Source of the DNA: an uncultured Cryomorphaceae bacterium | GTDB taxonomy: Bacteria; Bacteroidota; Bacteroidia; Flavobacteriales_D; Parvicellaceae | Reading direction: 5' to 3' | NCBI GenBank assembly: GCA_947311505.1 | Contig: CAMZLL010000197.1 | Span: 1-46,521 of the forward strand | Length of the DNA stretch: 46,521 nt | Shown: in pieces, positions 8,699 through 16,854 of the stretch | Layout of the letters: each line of letters opens with the position of its first letter | How positions within the stretch are numbered: the first letter of the stretch is position 1 | Program-made: the position numbers and the translations under genes | Notes under the pieces: model-generated | What the model saw: only the letters and a program-made list of their open reading frames with translations | What the model was told of the DNA's origin: nothing | Databases searched by the model: none

Positions 8699-9247
8699 TT
8701 ACTTTTCAATTTTCAGAATGGGATGTAATTCTATATTGTTTTTAGCTTGTTTTCTTTTATATCCATGGTATAAATCTACAAATGCCACTCCTGTAATTGT
8801 AAGAACATCACCTTCTTGAAGATTATTGGCTTCAATAAAAGCTGCGTTTGTTTTAAAGGTAGAATGAAAAATCGAATTTTTAGCATATTCGCAACCTGGA
8901 TTAGGTGCTTCAGTGATGATGTAATTTTCATTTTCATCAACTAATCTGATGTGATAATCTCCATCTCGGTATCTTTTTATTTTGTCAATAGAGCCGGTAA
9001 TGGTGTAGGTCGCTTTTTCCAATTCTAAGCGAGTTGTATTTTTGTCCACTTCGGAGACTTTGATTTCTCCTAATGCTTTTATGGTCGTTAGTATAGCAGC
9101 TGTATCTACTTCATTTGCTAAATTATCTAACATTAGTTTTACATCTCTTCGGGTGTTTCCATTGCAGGCTTTGGGATTGTTTTTTCCTTTCTTACCGCAA
9201 GAGGTTAGAATAAATAAAGAGCATAGTAGTATCGCTAAATGTTTCAT
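8699..9247 (-). CDS. OB-fold-like lipoprotein of unknown function
   Basis: A 182-residue protein with a lipoprotein signal (MKHLAILLCSLFILTSCGKK; lipobox LTSC, Cys17). The C-terminal half matches a widespread uncharacterised pattern. It has DGDYHIRLVDENENYIITEAPNPGC, then TITGVAFVDLYHG, then NNIELHPILKIEK, as in small bacterial proteins predicted to adopt an OB-like beta barrel. Between the lipobox and this domain is a helical linker (about 25-75). No enzymatic residues are evident. It stands alone, 114 bp from sufS. It should be membrane-anchored in the periplasm or outer membrane. The family link rests on motif memory. Confidence 0.7.
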   Translation of the reverse strand: MKHLAILLCSLFILTSCGKKGKNNPKACNGNTRRDVKLMLDNLANEVDTAAILTTIKALGEIKVSEVDKNTTRLELEKATYTITGSIDKIKRYRDGDYHIRLVDENENYIITEAPNPGCEYAKNSIFHSTFKTNAAFIEANNLQEGDVLTITGVAFVDLYHGYKRKQAKNNIELHPILKIEK

Positions 9248-9400
9248 AACATCAAATGTAACCTTTTATTTTAGATATTATGTAATCGTGACGGATCAAT
9301 TCTGGACTCGCATATTACCTGTGTCTGAATGAATGAGCTAATTTGTCAACTAGGACTAATGATTGTATTTTGGTCGTTGGTGTCGCACAAAAGGCTGCGG

Positions 9401-10522
9401 CTATTTATTGTTTTTATTAGAGTAAACTTGGTCTAAAACATTCCAAACTACTTTGGCGGTATTGTCCCAAGAAAATTTTTCTGCTTGAGCAATTAAATCA
9501 GTGGAAGAAATAAGTGCTTGGTCTAGTTTTTTTATTCCTGCAACAATGCTGCCTACTTCAAAAGGGTTACAATAAAAGGCAACGTCTCCACCTACCTCTG
9601 GTAAGCTAGTAACGTTGCTGGCAAGTACTGGAACTCCACATTTAAAGGCTTCTATAATAGGAATTCCAAATCCTTCGAAATACGAAATATAAAGCATCCC
9701 ATCTGAAGAGGCTATGGTAGCAGCCAATTCAGAGTCGGATAATCTACCGGTAAATAGAATAGATTCTTGGTGCTGCATCGAATGGTAAACCTCTTCTATT
9801 TCGGGAGTTTTAAAAAGCTTCGTTCCTACAATTACTAATTTTTTTTCGGATTTAGTTTCTTCGATAAATAGATCATAGGCTTGCAGCATTCTGCTTATGT
9901 TTTTGCGTTTGTGCAATGCTCCTACATATACAAAATACCCTTTGTCGCTCGTGTATTTAATACGCAGTGTTGCTTTGTCTGATTTTGGTTCGAATTGATC
10001 AGACACTCCGTTAAAAGCTACCGATATTTTGTCTAAGCCAATACCGTATTGTTTTGAAATATCTTGCTTACTGTACTCAGAAACGGTTAGGATATGATTT
10101 GCTATTTGTGCAAATTTTGGGAAGTTGGTTTTGTAATATTTTAAGTCTTTTTGGGGTAAGTCCTCTGGATAATGCTCAAAATTCAAATCATGTATAACGG
10201 GCAACTGAGGTACTTTGGTGCGTGTGCTTAGATAGCCATCGGGAGAAAAGAAAACGTCAATTTTATGTTTTTTCAATGCACGAGTAATACTATAGTCAAA
10301 CCATATTTTATACAATACAGGATGTCTAGCCTGAGGATAGAGCACAAATGGAGTAACATTATCTGAAAAGACAAATTGTGAATCAAACTTCCTGTCAAAA
10401 AAGAATACAAAATCATGTTCGGGATGAGATTTTACCATCCGAATCAAAACTTCGTACGCAAACCTCCCTATTCCTTCTAATCGGTTGGGTAGTAGTAGTC
10501 GTGTATTTACTCCAATTCTCAA
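9401..10522 (-). CDS. Glycosyltransferase family 4 (GT-B fold)
   Basis: A 373-residue retaining glycosyltransferase. It starts MRIGVNTRLLLPNRLEGIGRFAYEVL, with the acceptor-side glycine-rich loop EGIGRF. It carries VIHDLNFEHYPEDL and LTVSEYSKQDI, and FVYVGALHKRKNISRMLQAY opens the donor domain. The donor-binding EX7E-like motif is EGFGIPIIEAFKCGVPVLASN (around 283-303). It probably transfers an activated sugar to a cell-surface glycan or lipid-linked acceptor at the inner face of the membrane; the substrate cannot be read. It follows the rluA-like gene by 45 bp on the same strand and may be co-transcribed. No other polysaccharide genes are nearby. Confidence 0.9.
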   Translation of the reverse strand: MRIGVNTRLLLPNRLEGIGRFAYEVLIRMVKSHPEHDFVFFFDRKFDSQFVFSDNVTPFVLYPQARHPVLYKIWFDYSITRALKKHKIDVFFSPDGYLSTRTKVPQLPVIHDLNFEHYPEDLPQKDLKYYKTNFPKFAQIANHILTVSEYSKQDISKQYGIGLDKISVAFNGVSDQFEPKSDKATLRIKYTSDKGYFVYVGALHKRKNISRMLQAYDLFIEETKSEKKLVIVGTKLFKTPEIEEVYHSMQHQESILFTGRLSDSELAATIASSDGMLYISYFEGFGIPIIEAFKCGVPVLASNVTSLPEVGGDVAFYCNPFEVGSIVAGIKKLDQALISSTDLIAQAEKFSWDNTAKVVWNVLDQVYSNKNNK

Positions 10523-10567
10523 ATCATTTATTTTAATGAACGAAAGGTATTAATAATATAATTAGAA

Positions 10568-12256
10568 TCAAAACTCAGGAGGCTCAGTAAAGTGCATTTC
10601 CTCTTTGGTGTATGGATGTGTAAAGCTTATGCTCGTGGCATGTAAGTGTAGTCTCTTGTCCATAGTGCCATACAAATCATCACCTAAAATCGGTGTGTTT
10701 AGTCCTAGTGGATGTGCTGCATGCACTCTCAACTGATGGGTTCGTCCGGTGATGGGGTAGAAATGGATTCGTGTTTGAGCGGCTGTTCTGCTTACTACTT
10801 TCCATTTTGTCTTGGCAGATTTACCATATTCATAACAAACGAGTTGTCTCGGTCGATCCTCAAAATCTACTCTAAGCGGCAAAGAAATCGTCCCTTCATC
10901 TTCTTTTATTATGCCATCTAAAATTGCTGTATAATGCTTTTTTATAGATCGCTTTATAAACTGGCTTTGCAAAATTTTATACATATCTTTAGTTTTTGCT
11001 ACTAGCATAATTCCCGAGGTAGATTGATCCAATCTGTGAACCACTAAAGGTCCTGTGGCGGTTGGTAATTTTAATTTCATTCGCATAAATACGGAGTCTT
11101 GAACCACTTTACCTGGAACAGAGAGAAGTTCTGGAGGCTTGTTTACAACCAGCATATAGTCGTCTTCATATATTATCTTTAAAGGACGATCAATGCCTAT
11201 GTTTTTATGAAAAGGGTTCTCGTCTACAAGCATTCCTTTTAACATATGCGAGAGAATAGGAAAGCACTTGCCCATACATGCGGGATAGTAGTTTTTGTGT
11301 TTTCTAACTTTTGACTTGAGTGATTTTCCCCACCAAAATTCAGCCATGGCAATGGGCTTTAGCTTATTTAAGAATGCATACTGCAACAGTTTTGGAGCTG
11401 CACACTCTCCCGAACCTCCAGGAGGTATAGGGTTTGCAGTGTTTTTAAATATTTCCAATAGGTTCTTTCTATCTCCTTTGGTGTTTAAAAAACTATAGTG
11501 TTCAAATAGTTGTTTTTGCAAATTGTTAGATTTTCTTTTGCGTTCTTCTTTCAAAGTGTCAATGACTTTTTTTTTGGGTGCTAATTTTTTTTCAGCCTTT
11601 TTGATACGAGCTTTTCTATAATGCGCTAATTCTCTATAATAGAACTTTTGACGCATACTGTCCATTTTTAATTTTTCTAATAACGCTTGATAATCAGTCG
11701 CATCTAGTTTTGTTTCTTTTAGAGTTCGTTCTGCATCTCTAGTTGCTTTACCTATTTTTAATTGCTGTTTTGCCTCTTTTTCCTCTGCGATTAATTTGTC
11801 TTTTTCAATCTTTACTTCCTCTGTAAACTTTACAAACTCAACGTCATTAGATAATCGTTTTACTTGAGCATTTAATACTCTTAATTCCTCCATTCCGTTA
11901 AGAAAGAAACTCCCATCTACCAACATGTCAAAAACTGGTGGTACAAAACCTGGTAAATGATTGCTTTCTGCGAGTTTTCCAGAAAAAGCGGAAAGATATC
12001 CTAGTTCTCCTTCTTTGTTTTGTATGACCAATACACCAAACATTTTACCTTCGGCTTCTGTTTTGTCGTTTGGCTTTAAACCAAATGGATGCTCCCAGTC
12101 TGTTTGATGAGTCAGATGATGTTGTAGTTCTTGAGCTGCCAATTTACTCAGCTCATGAGCCTGATAATAAAACGGAAACGTAAATTTGTCTGGTAGTTCG
12201 ATAGAGGAAATGTCCTGTTTGAACTTCGTAAACAATGGTGTTTTATTTTTATTCAT
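10568..12256 (-). CDS. RluA family pseudouridine synthase, long form
   Basis: A 562-residue enzyme that isomerises uridine to pseudouridine in rRNA or tRNA. The catalytic domain is at the C-terminus (about 360-562), with the active-site Asp in VVHRLDQSTSGIMLVAK (around 405) and the RluA signature PITGRTHQLRVHAAHPLG. The N-terminal 360 residues are the extension seen in the long Bacteroidota/Vibrio type. They include a coiled-coil-rich stretch (about 130-260, many K/E/R) and a PPGGSGECAAPKLLQYAF block. The extension probably helps RNA binding, but its role is not known to me. It is cytosolic. Which uridine is modified cannot be told from sequence. Confidence 0.9.
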   Translation of the reverse strand: MNKNKTPLFTKFKQDISSIELPDKFTFPFYYQAHELSKLAAQELQHHLTHQTDWEHPFGLKPNDKTEAEGKMFGVLVIQNKEGELGYLSAFSGKLAESNHLPGFVPPVFDMLVDGSFFLNGMEELRVLNAQVKRLSNDVEFVKFTEEVKIEKDKLIAEEKEAKQQLKIGKATRDAERTLKETKLDATDYQALLEKLKMDSMRQKFYYRELAHYRKARIKKAEKKLAPKKKVIDTLKEERKRKSNNLQKQLFEHYSFLNTKGDRKNLLEIFKNTANPIPPGGSGECAAPKLLQYAFLNKLKPIAMAEFWWGKSLKSKVRKHKNYYPACMGKCFPILSHMLKGMLVDENPFHKNIGIDRPLKIIYEDDYMLVVNKPPELLSVPGKVVQDSVFMRMKLKLPTATGPLVVHRLDQSTSGIMLVAKTKDMYKILQSQFIKRSIKKHYTAILDGIIKEDEGTISLPLRVDFEDRPRQLVCYEYGKSAKTKWKVVSRTAAQTRIHFYPITGRTHQLRVHAAHPLGLNTPILGDDLYGTMDKRLHLHATSISFTHPYTKEEMHFTEPPEF

Positions 12257-12322
12257 ATAACTATCGTAATGGAAGCACGCAAAGATAATTACATATTGTT
12301 ACCATTTTAAAAATATTTTCAA

Positions 12323-13006
12323 TCACTTGGTTAGCCATTTTACAATCATCTCATCATGGAGTATCTTTCCAAATACACGATATCCCGATTCTGTAAGTGG
12401 ATTTTTGGAGTCAATAGCTTCTGAAATGACACCTCCCAGTTCGTTGTTCGGACTTGAATGTATGAAAGTTATTTTGCTTCCCTTTTTACATACAAACCCA
12501 GTATGATTGTCGAGACCTACTATATAGAGAGCGTCTTCTTGTGAAGATAGCCAAGCTCTTATTTCCTCCATTGATGCATTGCTAAATCTCGTTACAAGTG
12601 GTGTAGCATTCATAATCATGTTTTCAGAAGCCATCTGTGCCCACTTTACCCTAGGTATGTCAAAACTAGCAGCTTGCAATGTGGTGGTTACAAAATATCC
12701 GCAAGCAATATCCCCTGCTTTCGGAACTTGGGTAATGCCGTTAAAATCCCATGATGTGCCATACCAAGATGGGAATATCTCGTTCGTTAATTTAGAAAAT
12801 AAGTATTCTCTAACCTCAACGACAATTCCCTTTTTTTCCACATCAGATGCTTCTTGATAGCGAATTGCATACGCTGTTTTTCTGTTTTTAATCTCTTTTT
12901 TTATTTCTGAATATGCTTTGGTAGGTTTTTTATAGTTAGAGCGTGTATTTCTTGTGCAAGAAGATAGTAGGAGTAGTGCCAATACGAATAGAATTGATGC
13001 TTTCAT
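12323..13006 (-). CDS. Lipoprotein with probable papain-like/NlpC-P60-like fold
   Basis: A 227-residue protein with signal and lipobox (MKASILFVLALLLLSSCTRN, Cys17). After a helical segment the order of residues suggests a cysteine-hydrolase fold. A candidate nucleophile sits at a helix start (KAGDIACGYFVTTTLQAA), a His follows in VGLDNHTGFVCKKG, and a third polar residue lies in ITFIHSSPNN. This Cys-His-His order resembles NlpC/P60 and related amidases, but I do not recognise a named family. If active it would work in the periplasm or on the outer membrane, perhaps on peptidoglycan peptides. It lies 66 bp upstream of the long RluA gene on the same strand. Confidence 0.6.
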   Translation of the reverse strand: MKASILFVLALLLLSSCTRNTRSNYKKPTKAYSEIKKEIKNRKTAYAIRYQEASDVEKKGIVVEVREYLFSKLTNEIFPSWYGTSWDFNGITQVPKAGDIACGYFVTTTLQAASFDIPRVKWAQMASENMIMNATPLVTRFSNASMEEIRAWLSSQEDALYIVGLDNHTGFVCKKGSKITFIHSSPNNELGGVISEAIDSKNPLTESGYRVFGKILHDEMIVKWLTK

Positions 13007-13113
13007 AGAAATGTGATTTAATATTGTTTTAGATAAACAAACTTAAAATAGAAGTATATAGAGTGGGGTAGTTGTTTATTATTTGTAGGTGTATAAAAAA
13101 TATACGCATAAAA

Positions 13114-13141
13114 AAGCCCGATTCTAATTGGAATCGGGCTT
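13114..13141 (-). terminator. Terminator after the OmpH/Skp gene
   Basis: A perfect 11-bp stem (AAGCCCGATTC / GAATCGGGCTT) with a 6-nt loop, 18 bp past the stop at 13160. It is followed on the minus strand by a run of six T. Confidence 0.85.
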
Positions 13142-13159
13142 CACTATTTTTTTTGAGTT

Positions 13160-13690
13160 CTAAAGATTCAATTTTGTTTTGACTTTAGACAGAATGTTGT
13201 CACTTTCATTTTTCACGAAAACGATATTTCCAAAAGCTACATCCATAATGTAATCGTATCCACTTTCAGAAGCTACATCATCTATTGCTTTTTGCATTTT
13301 TACTCGAATCGGTTGGTACAATTCATTTTGTTTCTTTTTCAATTCGTTATTAGCCTTGTCTGGTAAAGATTGAAGGTTTTTTTGTTGTGCCAATAATTTT
13401 TGAACCGTTTCATTTTTAACCAAACTAGACATGTTGGCACTATCTTTTTGATAAGTAACAATCCCTTGTTCTAACGATTTTTGCTCCTTTTCTAAATAGG
13501 CTACCATTTCATTTTGCATTTTCTTTAATTGGTCGTCTGCGGCTTTTTTCTCTGGCATAGCGTTCCACAATTCATTAGTGTTGATATGACCAACTTTAGA
13601 TTTTGCAGTAGATCCTTTTGCTGCCATAAACCCCAGTAGAGAGATGACTAAAATAGCTCCGGCTGTAATTTGAGTAATTTTTGATTTCAT
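13160..13690 (-). CDS. OmpH/Skp family periplasmic chaperone
   Basis: A 176-residue protein with an N-terminal signal or anchor segment (about 8-25). The OmpH pattern follows: KVGHINTNELWNAMPEKKAADDQL, a long charged coiled coil (about 50-130), and a C-terminal strand SGYDYIMDVAFGNIVFV. Skp-type proteins form a tentacled trimer that shields unfolded outer-membrane proteins in the periplasm. No bamA or second Skp gene is adjacent, unlike the common bamA-skp arrangement. A strong terminator follows, so it ends its own transcript. The hydrophobic N-terminus without a lipobox suggests cleavage after ...AAKGSTA. Confidence 0.85.
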   Translation of the reverse strand: MKSKITQITAGAILVISLLGFMAAKGSTAKSKVGHINTNELWNAMPEKKAADDQLKKMQNEMVAYLEKEQKSLEQGIVTYQKDSANMSSLVKNETVQKLLAQQKNLQSLPDKANNELKKKQNELYQPIRVKMQKAIDDVASESGYDYIMDVAFGNIVFVKNESDNILSKVKTKLNL

Positions 13691-13786
13691 ATTTGAATGA
13701 TTATTTATTTTATATTAAGTACTTTGCAAAAATGCATTTTTTTTTGGTAAAATGACCAAGCAAACGACAAGTAAAACGTTAAAAAA

Positions 13787-14989
13787 TTGAAAAAGATTCA
13801 ACATATAGTATATTTAAACAGTAATAACGCTGGTAAATCACTATTGGCAGTTGGAAAACTTGACGAAATAAAGTGTGGCAATACACAAGGTAGTTTTGAG
13901 CGGTTGAAGACCTTTCAGCGTAAATATAAACACGAGTATGTATTTGGATACCTAACTTATGAGCTAAAAGATGATTTAGATAAATTGAGAAGTGGCCATC
14001 CGGATCATATCAACTTTCCTTCGCTGTATTTCTTTTTGCCCGAATCCATCGCAGAAATTCATGAAAATAGCATTCAAGTGGTAAAAGGGAGTAAAAAAGA
14101 TTTAGAAACAATTTGGAATGATATTAAAAAAGAAAATAAAAAAGGTGCACGTTCTAAAACACAACTAAAGCCAACGGTAGCGAAAAATGAATATCTCAAA
14201 AATGTAAAAAGCATAAAGAGGCATATTCAACTGGGTGATATTTATGAAGCTAATTATTGTTATGCTTTTGAAGGGAACAATACTAGCTTTGATACTTTAG
14301 CGTTTTATAAAAATATAAACCAAAAATCACAAGCTCCATTTTCTGTTTATGCTAAGTTTGAAAAATATGAAATTGCTGGAGCAAGTCCTGAGAGGTATCT
14401 CGAAAAAAAAGGAACTTCCCTTATTTCTCAACCTATAAAAGGAACGATAAAAAGAGGAGAGACGTATGAAGAAGATCAAAAATTAATATCTAAGCTCAAA
14501 AACAATCAAAAAGATAAAAGTGAAAATGTTATGATCGTGGATTTAGTAAGAAACGATTTGTCAAAGATAGCAAGTAAAAATAGTGTTGAGGTAACCGAGC
14601 TGTGTGAAATCTATTCATTTGACACTTTGCACCAAATGATATCTACCGTTAGAGCAGAGGTGGCTGTCGGCACCAATCCTGTGGATATAATTAAAGCAAC
14701 TTTTCCGATGGGGTCAATGACTGGTGCACCTAAGTTTCGTGCTATGCAAATCATAGAGAAATACGAATCAACCAAACGAGGCTTATACTCGGGAGCTGTG
14801 GGTTATTTCGCTCCTGGTGGCGATTTTGATTTTAATGTAGTCATTAGGTCTTTGTTATTTAATAGAGAAACAGGTAATTTATCGCTGTCGGTAGGGGGGG
14901 CTATAACCGCTCTTTCAGATCCTGAAGAAGAATACGAAGAAACATTATTAAAAGCCGAAATATTCTTAAATGAACTCCATGAATCCTGA
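13787..14989 (+). CDS. pabB: Aminodeoxychorismate synthase component I-like chorismate-binding enzyme
   Basis: A 400-residue chorismate-utilising enzyme with the C-terminal chorismate domain (about 125-395). PIKGT at 216-220 places Lys218 where PabB forms a covalent intermediate, which favours aminodeoxychorismate synthase over anthranilate synthase (Ala in TrpE). Other signatures are IVDLVRNDLSKIA, FPMGSMTGAPKFRAMQIIE and SGAVGYFAPGGDFDFNVVIRS. It would combine chorismate with ammonia from a PabA glutaminase in folate synthesis; no pabA or pabC is adjacent. The start is TTG: the only upstream ATG (13752) hits a stop after 12 codons. The 3' end overlaps tilS by 20 bp, which suggests translational coupling. 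Confidence 0.85.
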   Translation: MKKIQHIVYLNSNNAGKSLLAVGKLDEIKCGNTQGSFERLKTFQRKYKHEYVFGYLTYELKDDLDKLRSGHPDHINFPSLYFFLPESIAEIHENSIQVVKGSKKDLETIWNDIKKENKKGARSKTQLKPTVAKNEYLKNVKSIKRHIQLGDIYEANYCYAFEGNNTSFDTLAFYKNINQKSQAPFSVYAKFEKYEIAGASPERYLEKKGTSLISQPIKGTIKRGETYEEDQKLISKLKNNQKDKSENVMIVDLVRNDLSKIASKNSVEVTELCEIYSFDTLHQMISTVRAEVAVGTNPVDIIKATFPMGSMTGAPKFRAMQIIEKYESTKRGLYSGAVGYFAPGGDFDFNVVIRSLLFNRETGNLSLSVGGAITALSDPEEEYEETLLKAEIFLNELHES

Positions 14990-16286
14990 ACAAATAGAAA
15001 ATACGTTGCTAAAAACCCTTGGGGAGAATTATAACACATACACGTATCTGCTTGCAGTAAGTGGAGGGCGAGATTCAATGACGTTGCTCCAAATTTTTAA
15101 TTCATTGCACTTAAATTTCGTTGTGGCGCATGTCAATTATCAACTCAGAGATGAAGATTCTGATAGCGATGAAGCATTAGTAATGGCTTATTGCAAAAGA
15201 AATTCAATAGCTATAGAGATATTGAAATCCGATACCAAAAACTATTGCAGGAAGCATAGATTAGGAACTCAAGAGGCGGCACGAAACATTAGATACGATT
15301 GGTTTGCCAAATTAAAAATCAAGTACCAGGCAGCGTATATTGTAACAGCGCATCACCAAAACGATGTGATAGAAACTTTTTTTATCAACCTTAGCAGAGG
15401 TTCAGGGGTGAAGGGGTTAAAATCTATCAACTACTTGCACGAAGATAAACTTAGACCTTTGATTCAGTACAATCGATCGGAAATAACCGATTATGCTAAA
15501 AACCACAATATACCCTATCGAGACGATCGTTCTAATGAAACGAATGACTATCTTCGGAATACCATCAGAAACCAAGTACTGCCTTTTGTTAATTCAAAAA
15601 TAAACGATTTTGAAAAAGGTGTTTCAAAAAGTATAAGCTTCCTAAAAATGGATGCGACCTATTTATATGAACAGTTGGAAAAAGAATCAAAACAAGTATT
15701 AACTCAAAAAAACAATACGATTGTTATACGTAATTACTCGAAACTTTCAAAAAGACTTTTGTTTCATTTGCTACAGAAATTTGGCTTTAACTATACGCAG
15801 CTTAACAATATAATAGAGAACTCGAATAGCGGGAATGTCTTTCATAATAGTAGTTATCAACTTACACTTAATAGGGATGACATAAATATAGATAGAAAAG
15901 ATTGCAATAAGGAAGAGCTTCGTGTTAAAATAGATAAATATGGAAAGTACGAAATTGAAGGTTTAACACTAACAATAACTTCTTTGCCAAAGCCAAAAAA
16001 TCTTCATTCAGAACCGAGTACGGCTTATTTTTCTCCAAGCAAGCTAAAGTTTCCTATAACAATTCGCAACTGGAATGAGGGGGATTCTTTTCAGCCATTT
16101 GGAATGAAAGGCAGAAAAAAAATTAGCGATTTTTTTATTGATAAAAAAATTGGTGTTTCTGAGAAAAGTAAGATTAAAATTTTAGAATCTAACGGAGAAA
16201 TAGCATGGATAATTGGTTTTAGAACAAGCGAACATTTCAAAGTAGATACAAATTGTCATGAAGTGATTGAAATTGTAACTAAATAA
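14970..16286 (+). CDS. tilS: tRNA(Ile)-lysidine synthase
   Basis: A 438-residue N-type ATP pyrophosphatase that converts C34 of the CAU-anticodon tRNA-Ile to lysidine, an essential decoding step. The PP-loop is SGGRDS at residues 31-36. VAHVNYQLR, GTQEAARNIRYDWF and TAHHQNDVIETFFINLSRGSG follow, all typical of TilS. The C-terminal TilS domain includes IRNWNEGDSFQPFGMKGRKKISDFFIDKKI. The start at 14970 overlaps pabB; an ATG three codons later is possible. A small conserved gene follows after 123 bp on the same strand. Confidence 0.95.
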   Translation: MNSMNPEQIENTLLKTLGENYNTYTYLLAVSGGRDSMTLLQIFNSLHLNFVVAHVNYQLRDEDSDSDEALVMAYCKRNSIAIEILKSDTKNYCRKHRLGTQEAARNIRYDWFAKLKIKYQAAYIVTAHHQNDVIETFFINLSRGSGVKGLKSINYLHEDKLRPLIQYNRSEITDYAKNHNIPYRDDRSNETNDYLRNTIRNQVLPFVNSKINDFEKGVSKSISFLKMDATYLYEQLEKESKQVLTQKNNTIVIRNYSKLSKRLLFHLLQKFGFNYTQLNNIIENSNSGNVFHNSSYQLTLNRDDINIDRKDCNKEELRVKIDKYGKYEIEGLTLTITSLPKPKNLHSEPSTAYFSPSKLKFPITIRNWNEGDSFQPFGMKGRKKISDFFIDKKIGVSEKSKIKILESNGEIAWIIGFRTSEHFKVDTNCHEVIEIVTK

Positions 16287-16409
16287 GCAAATCAACGTAT
16301 AGGATTAACGATTTGAATATTATGTTATTCTTTGCTACTCCTAAAAATTAAAGGATACACATAATTACCTAATTTTTTTAAGTTAACTTTTTAAAACGAA
16401 AAACCAACT

Positions 16410-16706
16410 ATGCACACAGTTACCACATTGAATCCCGTATTGATAGAGAAAGAAGAAATAAGAAACTTGACGTTTCCCAGCGAACGAATTGAATTGTCAA
16501 AAGATGAAACTTCAATTCTAAAAAAGAAAATTCGAGACTCAATGATTCTAGGTAACATGCATAAAAATAAAAGCAAAATAATTTTTGAAGACGATCGAGG
16601 CGTAAAAGAAGTAAGAACAACAATTTGGGCTGCTGGCGAAAAATATATCGTTTTGAAACAAGGTATTGCCATACCTGTTCATAGAATATTAACAATCATT
16701 CTATAG
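16410..16706 (+). CDS. Small conserved protein of unknown function
   Basis: A 98-residue soluble protein without signal peptide. The N-terminal half is polar and helical (PSERIELSKDETSILKKKIR). The C-terminal half looks like beta strands (KSKIIFEDDRGVKEVRTTIW, KYIVLKQGIAIPVHRI). I associate similar proteins with Flavobacteria but know no function. Its stop codon sits at the boundary of the 35-bp repeat (16705-16739): T comes from outside and AG from the repeat. The C-terminus may therefore have been set by the insertion of that element. It follows tilS on the same strand. Confidence 0.65.
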   Translation: MHTVTTLNPVLIEKEEIRNLTFPSERIELSKDETSILKKKIRDSMILGNMHKNKSKIIFEDDRGVKEVRTTIWAAGEKYIVLKQGIAIPVHRILTIIL

Positions 16707-16739
16707 GGCACCTCTAAAAACTCCTTCGCATCAAAATTT
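16705..16739 (-). repeat. 35-bp dispersed repeat, copy 2
   Basis: The exact reverse complement of 184-218, again immediately past the 3' end of a gene and in the same orientation relative to that gene. Outside the 35 bp the two loci diverge at once. Here it is preceded by CTAT and followed by unrelated sequence, so only one end of the presumed element is present. Confidence 0.85.
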
Positions 16740-16804
16740 CCCTCAATTAGAAGGGGGTAGTTGTATAAAAAATGTTAATTGTATTAGGCTTCAAGAGGCT
16801 TTGT

Positions 16805-16835
16805 TTTGTTAATCGTAGCTTTTAGACTACTTTTG
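16805..16835 (+). promoter_or_regulatory. Complete Bacteroidota promoter of the M23 gene
   Basis: TTTG at 16805-16808, a 19-bp spacer, then TACTTTTG at 16828-16835: an exact TTTG-N19-TAnnTTTG match. It lies 19 bp before the TTG start at 16855, so the 5' leader would be very short. Confidence 0.85.
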
Positions 16836-16854
16836 CAATACAATTAATAGCATT

